Shown here piece by piece: positions 19,571 to 27,631 of a stretch of DNA of 64,000 bases. Under the pieces are notes generated by a model that worked only from the letters and a program-made list of their open reading frames with translations, did no database searches and was not told the origin of the DNA. The translations under genes were made by a program, and so were the position numbers. Numbering within the stretch: position 1 is the stretch's first letter; the number at the start of each line of letters is the position of its first letter. Source of the stretch: Rhodoferax ferrireducens. GTDB lineage: Bacteria > Pseudomonadota > Gammaproteobacteria > Burkholderiales > Burkholderiaceae_C. The DNA lies in NCBI RefSeq assembly GCF_003347515.1, contig NZ_QEII01000315.1, positions 124,001-188,000 of the forward strand. The letters are read 5' to 3'.

Positions 19571-19646
19571 GGGTTCTTAGCTCAGTTGGTAGAGCAGCGG
19601 ACTCTTAATCCGTAGGTCGACAGTTCGAATCTGTCAGGACCCACCA
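19571..19646 (+). tRNA. tRNA-Lys (anticodon CTT)
   Basis: A 76-base cloverleaf with acceptor GGGTTCT / AGGACCC, D-arm GCTC...GAGC, anticodon stem GCGGA / TCCGT around CTCTTAA (anticodon CTT, reading AAG), T-arm with GTTCGAATC and a genomically encoded CCA. Confidence 0.97.
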
Positions 19647-19664
19647 CTTTTCACAATGAAATTA

Positions 19665-19698
19665 AGCACTTACGAGAAATCGATAAGTGCTATTTTTT
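19665..19698 (+). terminator. Terminator after tRNA-Lys
   Basis: AGCACTTA / TAAGTGCT stem with an 11-base loop and a following ATTTTTT, 19 bases after the tRNA. Confidence 0.85.
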
Positions 19699-19808
19699 CG
19701 CCTGAATTTTCTGCTGGCAGCCTGGTGACAGTTAACTTATCCAAATGCCCTTTCACTTTGCTTCTGTGAGCTTCGTTCCCACAGCACCTTCCGTCGCCAA
19801 TGCCGGTC

Positions 19809-20174
19809 TTAATTAAATAAGCTGTCCATTTCACTCTGGGAAAGAGTGCCACCACCGTCAGGGGCAGAGGTCTCCACATCAGCAGTGCCATGCGTCAGAT
19901 CAGCGTGATTTTCGCCATCGTTGCGGTCGGGCGTGAACTCGGTATTGGGTGAGTTTTCAACCAGTTCAAGGTGGCTCGGGTCTACGCGAAACAGGCGAAG
20001 CTCTAGCTTGGCGCCGTCCGTCGGAAAATAAACCGTAGGTTTGCGAACAAGCTTGCTATCAGTTTGAGTCACGCCGATGCGCCCTGCTAAACCTTGCCTA
20101 TCGCGTGGTGTCAAGATGGACAAGCGCTCTTGCGTGAAACGTACTTTCGCGTCCAGTGGAAATGCAATGCTCAT
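19809..20174 (-). CDS. Hypothetical protein with FliM-like C-terminal motif
   Basis: A 121-residue soluble protein of unknown function. The N-terminal half is mixed alpha/beta (RFTQERLSILTPRDRQG), the middle is acidic and low complexity, and the last residues (GGTLSQSEMDSLFN) resemble the conserved LSQDEIDALL motif of flagellar switch protein FliM. The next gene upstream encodes a YjfB-type motility protein on the same strand, so a flagellar link is possible, but this is inference. The final residue reads into the stop 14 bases before no other gene. Confidence 0.65.
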   Translation of the reverse strand: MSIAFPLDAKVRFTQERLSILTPRDRQGLAGRIGVTQTDSKLVRKPTVYFPTDGAKLELRLFRVDPSHLELVENSPNTEFTPDRNDGENHADLTHGTADVETSAPDGGGTLSQSEMDSLFN

Positions 20175-20223
20175 AAATCGTTCTTGCGGATAATCATCAC
20201 GGCCATCCAGTCACCTGAATATT

Positions 20224-20424
20224 TCAAGCAAACGTGTTGATCTGCGTGCCTACCATTCCTTCAGTCGCCAAAGCAGGTTGTGGTAGGGCTTGCAACAATG
20301 CCGTCGCTGACGTGGCTTGCATGTCCAACGCTTTTTTCAACACCAAAATGTTCACGCTATCGGCGGTATCACTCGAAGCGGCAGAAACTGCGGCCTGCAC
20401 CGAAGTTGTGCTGGAAATGTTCAT
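20224..20424 (-). CDS. YjfB-family putative motility protein
   Basis: A 66-residue protein (MNISSTTSVQAA, VNILVLKKALDMQ, LLQALPQP) matching the short YjfB putative motility family, whose members are linked to flagellar regulons in Bacillus and proteobacteria; the biochemical role is unknown. The start at 20424 has TTGGAG six bases upstream; an ATG four codons earlier lacks such a site. It lies upstream of, and co-directional with, the protein carrying a FliM-like tail. Confidence 0.8.
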   Translation of the reverse strand: MNISSTTSVQAAVSAASSDTADSVNILVLKKALDMQATSATALLQALPQPALATEGMVGTQINTFA

Positions 20425-20493
20425 GAATGGCTCCAAGTCGGTTTGAATCGTCTCTTTATATCGACGGGTGATTGTGAAACTTGAACCAGTGGC

Positions 20494-21003
20494 TTAGTGG
20501 AAGTATTGCCACAGTCCAAAACCGATGCATCCATACATCAATCCGGACATGGCCCCAGCCTTGATGTCGGTGGTTGATGGAATACAGGAAAAAAAAGCAC
20601 AAGCAGTCACATAGCCTGACGCCACCCAAATCCAGTAATTGGCCACCAGAAAAGTTGGCACCATCCAATGGTCATAAAGCAACCACCCGATACCCAGCAT
20701 CAACAGGGTGGCAAATGCAACGGGTGCGGCATTCCAGATGTTCAGATTGGCAAAACCAACCGAACCCAACGCCCATGAGTCGCCTTGGCGCTTCGGGAAA
20801 ATCGAAAACGATCGGGGCTTGGCGAAGAGAAGCAATCCCACCATCCCATGCAATGCTTCATGCAGAAACGTCCCGGGAAGACTGATCATTGCAAGTTGCC
20901 ACTTCGAATAGCGGGTCGAACGCATGACGACTAACCATGTCAGGATCAGCACAGCAGACGCAAGCGTCTCAGTCGTCAAATGAAAGTTGTTGGGTAAGCG
21001 CAT
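20494..21003 (-). CDS. Membrane protein with HEXXH motif (M50-like metallopeptidase fold)
   Basis: A 169-residue protein with four to five membrane segments. The sequence SLPGTFLHEALHGMVG (H48, E49, H52) places a zinc-binding HEXXH in a membrane helix, followed by FANLNIWNAAPVAFATLLM, which resembles the second conserved segment (NxxPxPxLDG region) of site-2-type proteases without the usual LDG. It could be a true intramembrane peptidase or an inactive relative. No partner substrate or regulator is adjacent. Confidence 0.65.
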   Translation of the reverse strand: MRLPNNFHLTTETLASAVLILTWLVVMRSTRYSKWQLAMISLPGTFLHEALHGMVGLLLFAKPRSFSIFPKRQGDSWALGSVGFANLNIWNAAPVAFATLLMLGIGWLLYDHWMVPTFLVANYWIWVASGYVTACAFFSCIPSTTDIKAGAMSGLMYGCIGFGLWQYFH

Positions 21004-21048
21004 GCTGGAGAAAAATAGCCACGGGCAGTGGCGTCGGCCCCATCACCA

Positions 21049-21339
21049 TCAGATTGCAAGCGTGTAGACCATTGCCCCAGCCCGTTCGGTGGCGTTGTGC
21101 CCCTGCAGAGCGCGATCCCATTCGGCACCGAGCACCCCAACTTCCGGCACCAGACCCTTTGTCATCGCCGAGACTTCCTCAACGGCGGCATCGAATTCGG
21201 CCACCAGTTCGCGCGTTTCCAGAAACAGTCGCGCGACCATGTATCCGCCAGAGTCGATCACCACAAGATAGCGCGCAGGCTGTCGATGCGACCCGTGGTC
21301 GTGTTTTCGCGGTGATTCCATGCCAAAAGTTTGACTCAT
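21049..21339 (-). CDS. Hypothetical protein
   Basis: A 96-residue soluble protein of unknown function. A polar His/Lys-rich N-terminus is followed by ARYLVVIDSGGYMVARLF, which reads like a beta-strand pair, and an acidic helix (RELVAEFDAAVEEVSAM). The start may be at 21339 or at the ATG at 21321. Codon use is G+C-rich like core genes, so it looks genuinely coding. It is divergent from the small genes at 21507. Confidence 0.55.
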   Translation of the reverse strand: MSQTFGMESPRKHDHGSHRQPARYLVVIDSGGYMVARLFLETRELVAEFDAAVEEVSAMTKGLVPEVGVLGAEWDRALQGHNATERAGAMVYTLAI

Positions 21340-21458
21340 GTTTCATATTGCCACACTTACGCCATCTGGGTTATGGCAGTGGGAAATTCGCAGTTAAAAA
21401 TGAAGATTTCGAAATTGGGGTGAAACGGCGATGCATCCGTTTACTTATTCTCCATATT

Positions 21459-21473
21459 TTGTATACTGTACAA
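21459..21473. promoter_or_regulatory. TTGTA-N5-TACAA palindrome (candidate operator)
   Basis: An inverted repeat TTGTA-tactg-TACAA lies in the AT-rich divergent region 34 bases before the 65-residue gene. It resembles small dimeric-repressor sites and loosely a LexA box, but lacks the CTG/CAG ends. Confidence 0.35.
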
Positions 21474-21506
21474 AACAACAGTCTATAGATTTTTGGAGAT
21501 GCTGCA

Positions 21507-21704
21507 ATGGAGACAAGTGAATGGATCGCAAGGTGCTCTGCCCGCCTGCACGCGCAATGGCCGAGACTGCATAGAGATCAGCGCGATGAAGTGGCAAGGG
21601 ACCTCTGGAATGACCCGCAGTGGCAACAGAGCGAACCTGAGGCAGCGGTCGTCGAATGGTTGCGTCAAGGTATTCCTGTGCCAATCGAGAGTGCGCAGCC
21701 ATGA
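21507..21704 (+). CDS. Small hypothetical protein
   Basis: A 65-residue soluble, Trp-rich protein (METSEWIARC, VARDLWNDPQW, AVVEWLRQGIPV) of unknown function; the helical W-spaced pattern recalls short conserved proteins in Comamonadaceae. TTTGGAG lies about 11 bases before the ATG. Its stop overlaps the ATG of a 34-codon reading frame (ATGA), suggesting a two-gene unit behind the palindrome at 21459. Confidence 0.6.
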   Translation: METSEWIARCSARLHAQWPRLHRDQRDEVARDLWNDPQWQQSEPEAAVVEWLRQGIPVPIESAQP

Positions 21705-21805
21705 AGCCCACCTATTCCCAAACACCCGAGTTCAAGCACCCTTGGCGTCTTCCCTATGCGTTGCCAGGGCGTCGAATTTTCGTGGCGATTTGGAACTGGA
21801 TGTAA
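21701..21805 (+). CDS. Possible 34-residue peptide coupled to the preceding gene
   Basis: The frame begins at the ATGA overlap and encodes a basic, aromatic peptide (MKPTYSQTPEF, HPWRLPYALPGRR, FVAIWNWM). No family is recognised. The coupling is the only support, so it may not be a real gene. Confidence 0.35.
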   Translation: MKPTYSQTPEFKHPWRLPYALPGRRIFVAIWNWM

Positions 21806-21853
21806 GGGACAAACTGGGGGCGGAATATGCGGCCTGCACCGATAATTCATCCT

Positions 21854-22168
21854 ATGAGAATCAACTTAGTAGCGCCGTTTGCCGAAAAAGATGCCGTGAA
21901 GGCACTGGGTGCACGTTGGGATGCCGCCAGTAAAAATTGGTACATCATTGATGTTAAAGACCTCACTCCGTTTCTGCGCTGGATTCCAAATGCTGGAACT
22001 GCCAATGACTCTTGGGCAAGTTTGGACACACCAAAAACGACGAAAACAAAGACTGCACCAGTCCAGCAACTCAAGGGATTAGCCACCCCTAAACTTGCGA
22101 ATGAAGTACCGCACTGTGGATGCAATGTTCAGCCTTGGGAAGATTGCAAGCACACTGCAAATATGTAA
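21854..22168 (+). CDS. DUF5710-domain protein
   Basis: A 104-residue protein whose N-terminus (INLVAPFAEKDAVKALGARWDAASKNWY, quoted in parts: PFAEKDAVKALGARWD and KNWY) is the DUF5710 domain found alone or fused to primases and DNA-modifying enzymes of plasmids and phages. The rest is a Lys/Thr linker and a CGCNVQPWEDC tail whose cysteines might bind metal. An in-frame ATG at 21827 follows GGGGGCGGA and is an alternative start. Function is unknown; the domain points to mobile-element ancestry. Confidence 0.75.
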   Translation: MRINLVAPFAEKDAVKALGARWDAASKNWYIIDVKDLTPFLRWIPNAGTANDSWASLDTPKTTKTKTAPVQQLKGLATPKLANEVPHCGCNVQPWEDCKHTANM

Positions 22169-22289
22169 ATTCACGTGACAGTTGCCTGATGAAGGGTGTA
22201 ACCTGATTTTTGTCTGCAGAGCAATCGTTCCGGCATATCCAATACGCTGGATCAAAGCTGTCACCCATTGAGTGACGAAGGGGCAAACC

Positions 22290-22652
22290 ATGCACAACAG
22301 TGATCAAGAATATTTTCGTAGCTGCGTAGCCAAGGAGCGGCAATTGGCGCGCCTGCTGGGTCACACCCATATCCTAGAGGAGTGTGAAAGTGCTGGAACC
22401 TTACTGGAAAACAGGGATGCACTGCCCAAATGGACCCGTGACTGGCAGGCTTGCGGGCCATTGATGACGCAATACGACATTGCGATTGCCTATGAAAAAG
22501 AATCGGGGAGCCAGATAAGTAGCTTCGCCACCATCGGATCGACAGTTGTTCATTTCTCGGACCATCCGACCAAAGATCGAGCCATCATGTACGGCATCGT
22601 CAAAGAGCTTATTTTTCGTTTTGAACATCACAAAGCTGCTCCACTGAAATAG
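22290..22652 (+). CDS. Hypothetical protein, weakly NinX/DUF2591-like
   Basis: A 120-residue soluble protein. The layout WTRDWQACGPLM, an intervening strand, then DRAIMYGIVKELIF recalls phage NinX/DUF2591 proteins, which have PSTNW--GGPL and an AAMR helix, but similarity is weak. The ATG at 22290 has GAAGGGG about seven bases upstream. If the resemblance is real, it supports a phage-derived origin for this run of small genes. Confidence 0.5.
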   Translation: MHNSDQEYFRSCVAKERQLARLLGHTHILEECESAGTLLENRDALPKWTRDWQACGPLMTQYDIAIAYEKESGSQISSFATIGSTVVHFSDHPTKDRAIMYGIVKELIFRFEHHKAAPLK

Positions 22653-22845
22653 TTTGAAGTCCAAAGGTGGTGACTTGCTGTTGATCGGCATGTGTTCAGA
22701 ATGCCGCTATCGCCTTGGTATCACGTTCGGAACAGCCATGCAGGCATTGGCTTAAAAGCAGTGCAAACGTCTGCACTGGCCGACATGTCATCTAGCGGCG
22801 TCGCCCCGCTAAACTTAACCATCGCTAATTAATGGAAAGAAAGCA

Positions 22846-23172
22846 ATGTTTGATAAAAGCGGCCAGTGGGTCCCCCTTGAAACCTTCGACGATTTTGACA
22901 ACGGCCTGTCAGAGCTCATTGAGCTCTGGTCAAGCACGTCAAAGACGGCAACCCAAGCCGTCAAAGATTCAGCACTCGCTCACTTCAAAGAAGACCTGGA
23001 AGCTGCTGTGCTGAAATGGGCCGACAACAGAGCCAAGTCCAAAAAATACGCAGCCATCGGTGAAGAGTTAGCCGAGTTTGAAGAAGCACTGCAGGATGGC
23101 TCAGGCACTACCCCTGAAGCCGACAGCACCGTCCCTGCGGCGCCGGCCAAGACGAAGACGAAGAAGGCGTAA
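22846..23172 (+). CDS. Hypothetical acidic helical protein
   Basis: A 108-residue protein, mostly helical and acidic (FDDFDNGLSELIELW, EELAEFEEALQDG), ending in an Ala/Pro linker and a basic tail (AKTKTKKA). No family is recognised. GGAAAGAAAG before the ATG is a good ribosome site, and a strong terminator follows 50 bases after the stop, so it is likely a real transcription unit. Confidence 0.6.
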   Translation: MFDKSGQWVPLETFDDFDNGLSELIELWSSTSKTATQAVKDSALAHFKEDLEAAVLKWADNRAKSKKYAAIGEELAEFEEALQDGSGTTPEADSTVPAAPAKTKTKKA

Positions 23173-23221
23173 CTATCCTCAAATCGAGGAGCCACTTTGA
23201 ATAGTGGACACCCTCAGAATC

Positions 23222-23255
23222 AAGCACTCAGGTCGCAAACCTCAGTGCTTTTTTT
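23222..23255 (+). terminator. Rho-independent terminator
   Basis: AAGCACTCAGG / CCTCAGTGCTT stem (one mismatch) with T-run; it ends exactly where the converging panE-like gene stops. Confidence 0.8.
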
Positions 23256-24241
23256 CATGCCTGCGCCTCGGGGTAGAGTTTGTGCACGCGGCCAAACAGC
23301 CGTGTCAGCCCCAGCAGTGCGTCGATATTCGGGGTGGGCACGTTCAGGCGCTGGCCCATCTCGTGCACCGCGGTGACGATGCTGTCGAGCTCGATGGCAC
23401 GCCCGGCTTCAGCGTCTTGCAGCATCGAGGTCTTGAACGCCCCGAGCTTGGCTGTGATCGCGTGGCGGTCTTCCGGGTTTTGCGTGATGTCGCAGCCGAT
23501 GAGCTGGCCGATGGCGGCGGCCTCGCGCATGGCGCTGGAGCAGAACTCGCGCACCAGCGGGTCGGCCAGCAGGCGGTCGATGGTGGCGCCGGTGATGGCC
23601 GACACCGGGTTCATGGTCAGGTTGCCCCAGAGCTTGTACCAGATGTCGTAGCGCACATTCGGTGACACGGTCACGTCGAAGCCCGCACCGCTGAGCAGCG
23701 AGCCCACGCGCGTGGCCCGCGCCGAGGTGCCACCGACCGGCTCGCCGAGGATCAGGCCCTGGCCCATGATGTGATTCACGATGCCGGGCGCGCTCCGGCT
23801 GGAGCTGGCATGCACGACACAGCCCAGCACATGCTGCAGCGGAATGTGGCGGGCAATACTGCCGCCGGGGTCCACGCTTTGCAGTGGCGCCTCGCCCAGG
23901 GCCGTGCCCATGCCCAACCACCACGGCACGCCGTTCATGGCGGGCAGCACCACCGTGTCGGGACCGATCAGCGCCGCAATGGTGGGCGCGAGTTGTGGCA
24001 GCACCGGTCCCTTGAGGGCGACGATCACCAGATCCTGCGGGCCGAGCTCGGCGGCGGAGTCCGACGCCCGGGCCGGCGTTTGAATCAGTTGCCCGCCCTG
24101 ATGCAGGCGCCAGCCGTGCTCGCGCAGGGCCGCGAGGGTGGCGCCCTGGGCGATGGCGCTGACCTCGCATTGCCCAGCCGCGGCCAGGCGTGCGCCGATG
24201 AAGCCGCCAATGGCGCCTACGCCAACAATGGCGACTTTCAT
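23255..24241 (-). CDS. panE: 2-dehydropantoate 2-reductase family protein
   Basis: A 328-residue ketopantoate-reductase-type protein: Rossmann motif GVGAIGGFIGARLA at the N-terminus, a mid-protein ALKGPVLPQ, and the C-terminal helical domain with YKLWGNLTMNPVSA (catalytic Lys) and REAAAIGQ. Classical PanE makes pantoate for CoA. Here it is the last gene of an aromatic-catabolism operon (4-base overlap with the FAH gene), so it may instead reduce a 2-keto acid of that pathway; the sequence does not decide. Confidence 0.85.
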   Translation of the reverse strand: MKVAIVGVGAIGGFIGARLAAAGQCEVSAIAQGATLAALREHGWRLHQGGQLIQTPARASDSAAELGPQDLVIVALKGPVLPQLAPTIAALIGPDTVVLPAMNGVPWWLGMGTALGEAPLQSVDPGGSIARHIPLQHVLGCVVHASSSRSAPGIVNHIMGQGLILGEPVGGTSARATRVGSLLSGAGFDVTVSPNVRYDIWYKLWGNLTMNPVSAITGATIDRLLADPLVREFCSSAMREAAAIGQLIGCDITQNPEDRHAITAKLGAFKTSMLQDAEAGRAIELDSIVTAVHEMGQRLNVPTPNIDALLGLTRLFGRVHKLYPEAQA

Positions 24242-25200
24242 GTTTTTTTCTCCTTGAGTTCCTTCTGGGCCGCAACATAGTTGTCCTTGAAGCGCGCCGG
24301 CACCCGTTCATCAAAACCAAACGCCACACGCCGCACCTCGGGGCTGTCGGTGGGCTGATGGCCCACGCCCAAAGCCGAAGCGCGCGGCGCGGGAATGGCC
24401 ACGATGGTACCGGTCAGCCGTCCAAGACCTGTGATCTCGCATTCCACCACGTCACCGGGGTCGACCGAGCGCGAGTGGCAAGGCGTGCCCATCAGGATCA
24501 CGTCACCCGGCAGCAAGGTGATGTGGCGGGCGATGTCGGCGATCACGTAGTGCGGTCCCCAGATGGTCTCGTCGCCAATGTGCGCTTCCTGCACCACCCG
24601 GCCGTTGCGGTAGGTGCGCAGGGTTTGCTCGAACAGGTTCACGCCTTTGACGATGCCGGGGCCGATGGGCAGCAAGGTGTCGGCGCCCTTGACGCGCAGC
24701 ATGCTGCCCTGGTCGGTGTCGCGGTAGTTTTGCAGGCCCATGTCCAGCGCCGGGCAAAAGCCTTCGATATAGTCCCAGGCCTCGTCGGGCAGCACGTTGC
24801 GGCAGGTCTTGCCGATGACCACGGCGTACTCGCCCTCGTAGTTCAAATACAGGCTGTCGGCCGGCTTCAGGATTTCGCAGCCGTGGCCGTTGATCGAGGT
24901 CGGCGGCTTGGTGAAGTAGGTCGGCGTCTCGGTCGGCTTGGGCTGGTTGCGCGTCTCGAAGCTGCGCGAGCTGTAGGAGATGTGCACGGCGATGATCTTG
25001 CTCGGCGCCACCGGCGGCAGGTGCTGCACCGTGGCGGGGTCGACCACGCGGCTGTCGTCCAGGCGCAGCAGGCCTTGCTCGGCGCCGTCTTCGATGATGG
25101 TGCCCCAGTAGGCGCTGCCGCCCACCAGCACGCGGCGGCGCTCCACGCGCGGGCCGCGCATGACGGCGGGGAGTTCTTTCAGGGGGAATTCAAAGTTCAT
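24238..25200 (-). CDS. Fumarylacetoacetate hydrolase-family protein (HpaG-like isomerase/decarboxylase candidate)
   Basis: A 320-residue FAH-fold protein. An N-terminal region (residues 1-70) precedes the catalytic domain, which starts with SKIIAVHISYSSR. The metal ligands are in YEGEYAVVIGK (near residue 120) and the following PALDMGLQNY, and GDVILMGTPCHS is the usual late motif. In the homoprotocatechuate pathway FAH-fold HpaG (a two-domain protein of about 430 residues in E. coli) decarboxylates and isomerises the dehydrogenase product. This single-domain protein sits in the right place and overlaps hpaD by four bases. Confidence 0.75.
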   Translation of the reverse strand: MNFEFPLKELPAVMRGPRVERRRVLVGGSAYWGTIIEDGAEQGLLRLDDSRVVDPATVQHLPPVAPSKIIAVHISYSSRSFETRNQPKPTETPTYFTKPPTSINGHGCEILKPADSLYLNYEGEYAVVIGKTCRNVLPDEAWDYIEGFCPALDMGLQNYRDTDQGSMLRVKGADTLLPIGPGIVKGVNLFEQTLRTYRNGRVVQEAHIGDETIWGPHYVIADIARHITLLPGDVILMGTPCHSRSVDPGDVVECEITGLGRLTGTIVAIPAPRASALGVGHQPTDSPEVRRVAFGFDERVPARFKDNYVAAQKELKEKKT

Positions 25201-26072
25201 GCTATCTCCTGGTCAAACCACATATGGATATTGCCGGTGCCGCGTGCATTCTCGTACGCCGACAGCGGCTCGCCCTGGGCGCGGCACGCGGCCCCGCCCA
25301 GGGCGCCCAACATCTGCAGGTAGTGCGCGCCGAAGGCCTCCCAGGGTTTGCTTCGGTAGTCGCTGTCCCAGCGCTCCAGAATGGCGTCGTGGCGGCCCTG
25401 CTTGAAAAATTCGATGGCCTGTTTGTCGCTCTCGATGTTCTCCGGGCGCGAGACATTGCTCTCATGAAAGATGCGCGGGTGATTGGGCTTCCAGTCGATG
25501 TTGTTGAACTTGTGGCTGAGCGCGCCGGACGCCAGCAGCACCACGCGCAAACCGCTGCGCCGGATCGCCTCGCCGATGGCCTCGCCAGACTTCAAAAAGT
25601 GCGGCCAGTCGCAGTTCTGGCAAGAACTGACCGTGACCACCGGAGTATTGCTCAGCTCCAGGCGCAGCTGTTTGACCAGGTTGATGGTGGCGTATTGCCG
25701 GCCCAGTTCGGGGTGGTTGATGGCGCGGTTGTAGCCGCCTTGCTCGCGCGACACGGCCTCGATGGCCAGCGCCAGTTCGGGGTGACCACGGTAGTCGTAG
25801 GGCACGCCGTGCAAATACCAGGGCATCTCGTCGGAGATGTAATTGCCCTGGTAGCGCGCACCGCCGTCCACCAGGTGGTAGCCGGTGGTGAACCAGTGGC
25901 TGTCAAAAATCATCACCACATCCGGCGTGGCTGCCGCAATTTTCTCGCGCAGCCGGGCATAGCCGGGGATGAGGTCTGAATCCGATCCCGCGCCCATCAG
26001 CACGCGAAACTCTTCGCACTGCATCAAGCCGGGGTGGTGTGAAACGAGGGCTGCGCCGACGATGTGTCCCAT
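25197..26072 (-). CDS. hpaD: 3,4-dihydroxyphenylacetate 2,3-dioxygenase (class III extradiol)
   Basis: Opens the homoprotocatechuate ring by meta cleavage to 5-carboxymethyl-2-hydroxymuconate semialdehyde, using Fe(II). The 291-residue protein has the LigB fold: VSHHPGL near residue 10 (iron-binding His), IFDSHWFTTGYHLVDG near 55, a Cys/Asp QNCDWPHF segment and LASGALSHKFNN near 205. Length matches enteric HpcB/HpaD rather than the glyoxalase-fold type. Flanked by hpaE and the FAH gene in one operon; a dispersed repeat fills the gap to hpaE. Confidence 0.9.
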   Translation of the reverse strand: MGHIVGAALVSHHPGLMQCEEFRVLMGAGSDSDLIPGYARLREKIAAATPDVVMIFDSHWFTTGYHLVDGGARYQGNYISDEMPWYLHGVPYDYRGHPELALAIEAVSREQGGYNRAINHPELGRQYATINLVKQLRLELSNTPVVTVSSCQNCDWPHFLKSGEAIGEAIRRSGLRVVLLASGALSHKFNNIDWKPNHPRIFHESNVSRPENIESDKQAIEFFKQGRHDAILERWDSDYRSKPWEAFGAHYLQMLGALGGAACRAQGEPLSAYENARGTGNIHMWFDQEIA

Positions 26073-26079
26073 ATTTACT

Positions 26080-26141
26080 CCTTATTTGATAGCTACTTGC
26101 GCAGGTATTACCTGGGCTAGCGGGTGTTTTTATATAAAAAC
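26080..26141 (-). repeat. Dispersed repeat between hpaE and hpaD
   Basis: The minus strand has CGCTAGCCCAGGTAAT, CTGCGCAAGTAGCTAT and CAAATAAGG, the same order of blocks as the copies at 27632, 39416 and 50787. It fills most of the intergenic gap within the operon. Confidence 0.75.
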
Positions 26142-26143
26142 AA

Positions 26144-27619
26144 TCAACGGTGACTGAAACTGGCGCGGAAGGGCTTTTTCGGCACCACCACGTCCTTGAT
26201 GTCGCAGAAGAACTCAAAGCTCCAGTTGCCGCCTTCGCGGCCAATGCCGCTGCGCTTGATGCCGCCAAAGGGCGCGGCCAGGTCGCGGATGCCGAAGCTG
26301 TTGACCCAGATGAAACCGGTGCGCACCTGCTGCGCGATGGCCGTGGCGTGCTCGGTCTCGCCGTAGCAGACGCCGCCCAGGCCGTAGTCGGTGCCGTTGG
26401 CCATGGCAATCAGTTCCTCATCGCTGTCGAAGGTCTGCAGGGTCAGCACCGGGCCAAAGACTTCGTTCTGCACGATCTCGCTGTCCTGGCGCACGTTGGT
26501 GAGCATGGTGGGCTGGTAGTACTGGGCGCCGAAGGGATGCGGCGCACCGCCCCACAGCAGCTCGGCGCCATCGGCCAGCGCGCGTTCGACAAAGCCCTGC
26601 ACGCGCTCGACCTGGCGCGGGTGGATGATGGGACCGACCTCGGTGGCGGCGTCGCGCGGGTCACCCACCGTGAGTTTTTCCACGTAGCCGCGCATGGCGG
26701 CCACAAAGGCGTCGCGGATCTGGCTGTGCACCAGAAAGCGCGTGCCCGCCAGGCACACCTGGCCGGCGTTGCGGTACATCAGCGCGCCGGTGGCGGCGGC
26801 GTTGTCGATGTCGGCGTCTGCCAGCACGATGAAGGGCGACTTGCCACCCAGCTCCAGGCTGCAGGGCACGAGGTTCGCCCCGGTGGCCTGGGCAATCCAT
26901 TTGGCGGTGGGCACCGAGCCGGTGAAGGAGACGCGCGCCAGGCGCGGGTCGCTGACCAGCTTGGCGCCGGTGCTGGCGCCGCTGCCCTGCACGATGTTGA
27001 ACACGCCCGGCGGCAGGCCGGCGGCGTGGGCGCAGTCGGCCAGCAGGCTGCTGGTGAGTGGCGCCCACTCGGGCGGCTTGACGATCACCGTGTTGCCGGC
27101 CGCCAGCGCGGGCCCGAGCTTCCAGGTGGCCAGCATCAGCGGGGCGTTCCAGGGCGTGATGATGACGACCACGCCGGCCGGGTCGTGGCGCACGATGTGC
27201 TGCGCCTGCTCGGTGTCGATGGGATGGTCTTGCAAGGTGAGCGCGTGCTCGGCAAACCACGTGATGTTGAGCATGGCGCGCGGCACCACGCCGTGCGCCA
27301 TGCGCGACAGCAGCACGCCGGCGTCGGTCGATTCGAGTTGGCAGAAGGCCTCGGCGCGCTGGCCAATCTCGGCGGCGAAGCGGTCCAGGTAGGGCTTGCG
27401 CTCGGCAGCGCTCAGGGCGGCCCAGGCGGGGAAGGCTTTTTGCGCGGCTTGAATCGCCGCGTCCACATGCGCGGGCGTGCCTTCCGATATACGGCCCAGC
27501 AGGCTTTGGTCGATCGGGCTGCGCAGCTCGAACAGCACCTCGGAGGCGACGCGCTGGCCATCGATGTAGTGGTGCGGCGAGACGCTGTGGCCCGCCACGG
27601 TGAGGGTTTGGGTAGACAC
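26144..27619 (-). CDS. hpaE: 5-carboxymethyl-2-hydroxymuconate semialdehyde dehydrogenase
   Basis: Oxidises the ring-cleavage aldehyde to the acid with NAD+. The 491-residue protein is a complete aldehyde dehydrogenase: ITPWNAPLMLATWK near residue 155, FTGSVPTAKW, the general base Glu in LELGGKSPF (near 252), the nucleophile in GQVCLAGTR (near 287) and EVFGPVLTLQTF. Operon position between the ring-cleavage dioxygenase and the FAD dehydrogenase supports the specific HpaE assignment over a generic ALDH. Confidence 0.88.
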   Translation of the reverse strand: MSTQTLTVAGHSVSPHHYIDGQRVASEVLFELRSPIDQSLLGRISEGTPAHVDAAIQAAQKAFPAWAALSAAERKPYLDRFAAEIGQRAEAFCQLESTDAGVLLSRMAHGVVPRAMLNITWFAEHALTLQDHPIDTEQAQHIVRHDPAGVVVIITPWNAPLMLATWKLGPALAAGNTVIVKPPEWAPLTSSLLADCAHAAGLPPGVFNIVQGSGASTGAKLVSDPRLARVSFTGSVPTAKWIAQATGANLVPCSLELGGKSPFIVLADADIDNAAATGALMYRNAGQVCLAGTRFLVHSQIRDAFVAAMRGYVEKLTVGDPRDAATEVGPIIHPRQVERVQGFVERALADGAELLWGGAPHPFGAQYYQPTMLTNVRQDSEIVQNEVFGPVLTLQTFDSDEELIAMANGTDYGLGGVCYGETEHATAIAQQVRTGFIWVNSFGIRDLAAPFGGIKRSGIGREGGNWSFEFFCDIKDVVVPKKPFRASFSHR

Positions 27620-27631
27620 GGGTTACTCCTG

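Noticed and set aside
21459..21473. LexA box
   Set aside because: The palindrome lacks CTG and CAG at its ends and the downstream genes are not SOS-like.
19647..23255. Complete prophage
   Set aside because: No integrase, capsid, terminase, tail or lysis gene is present; only weak phage-like resemblance in two small proteins.
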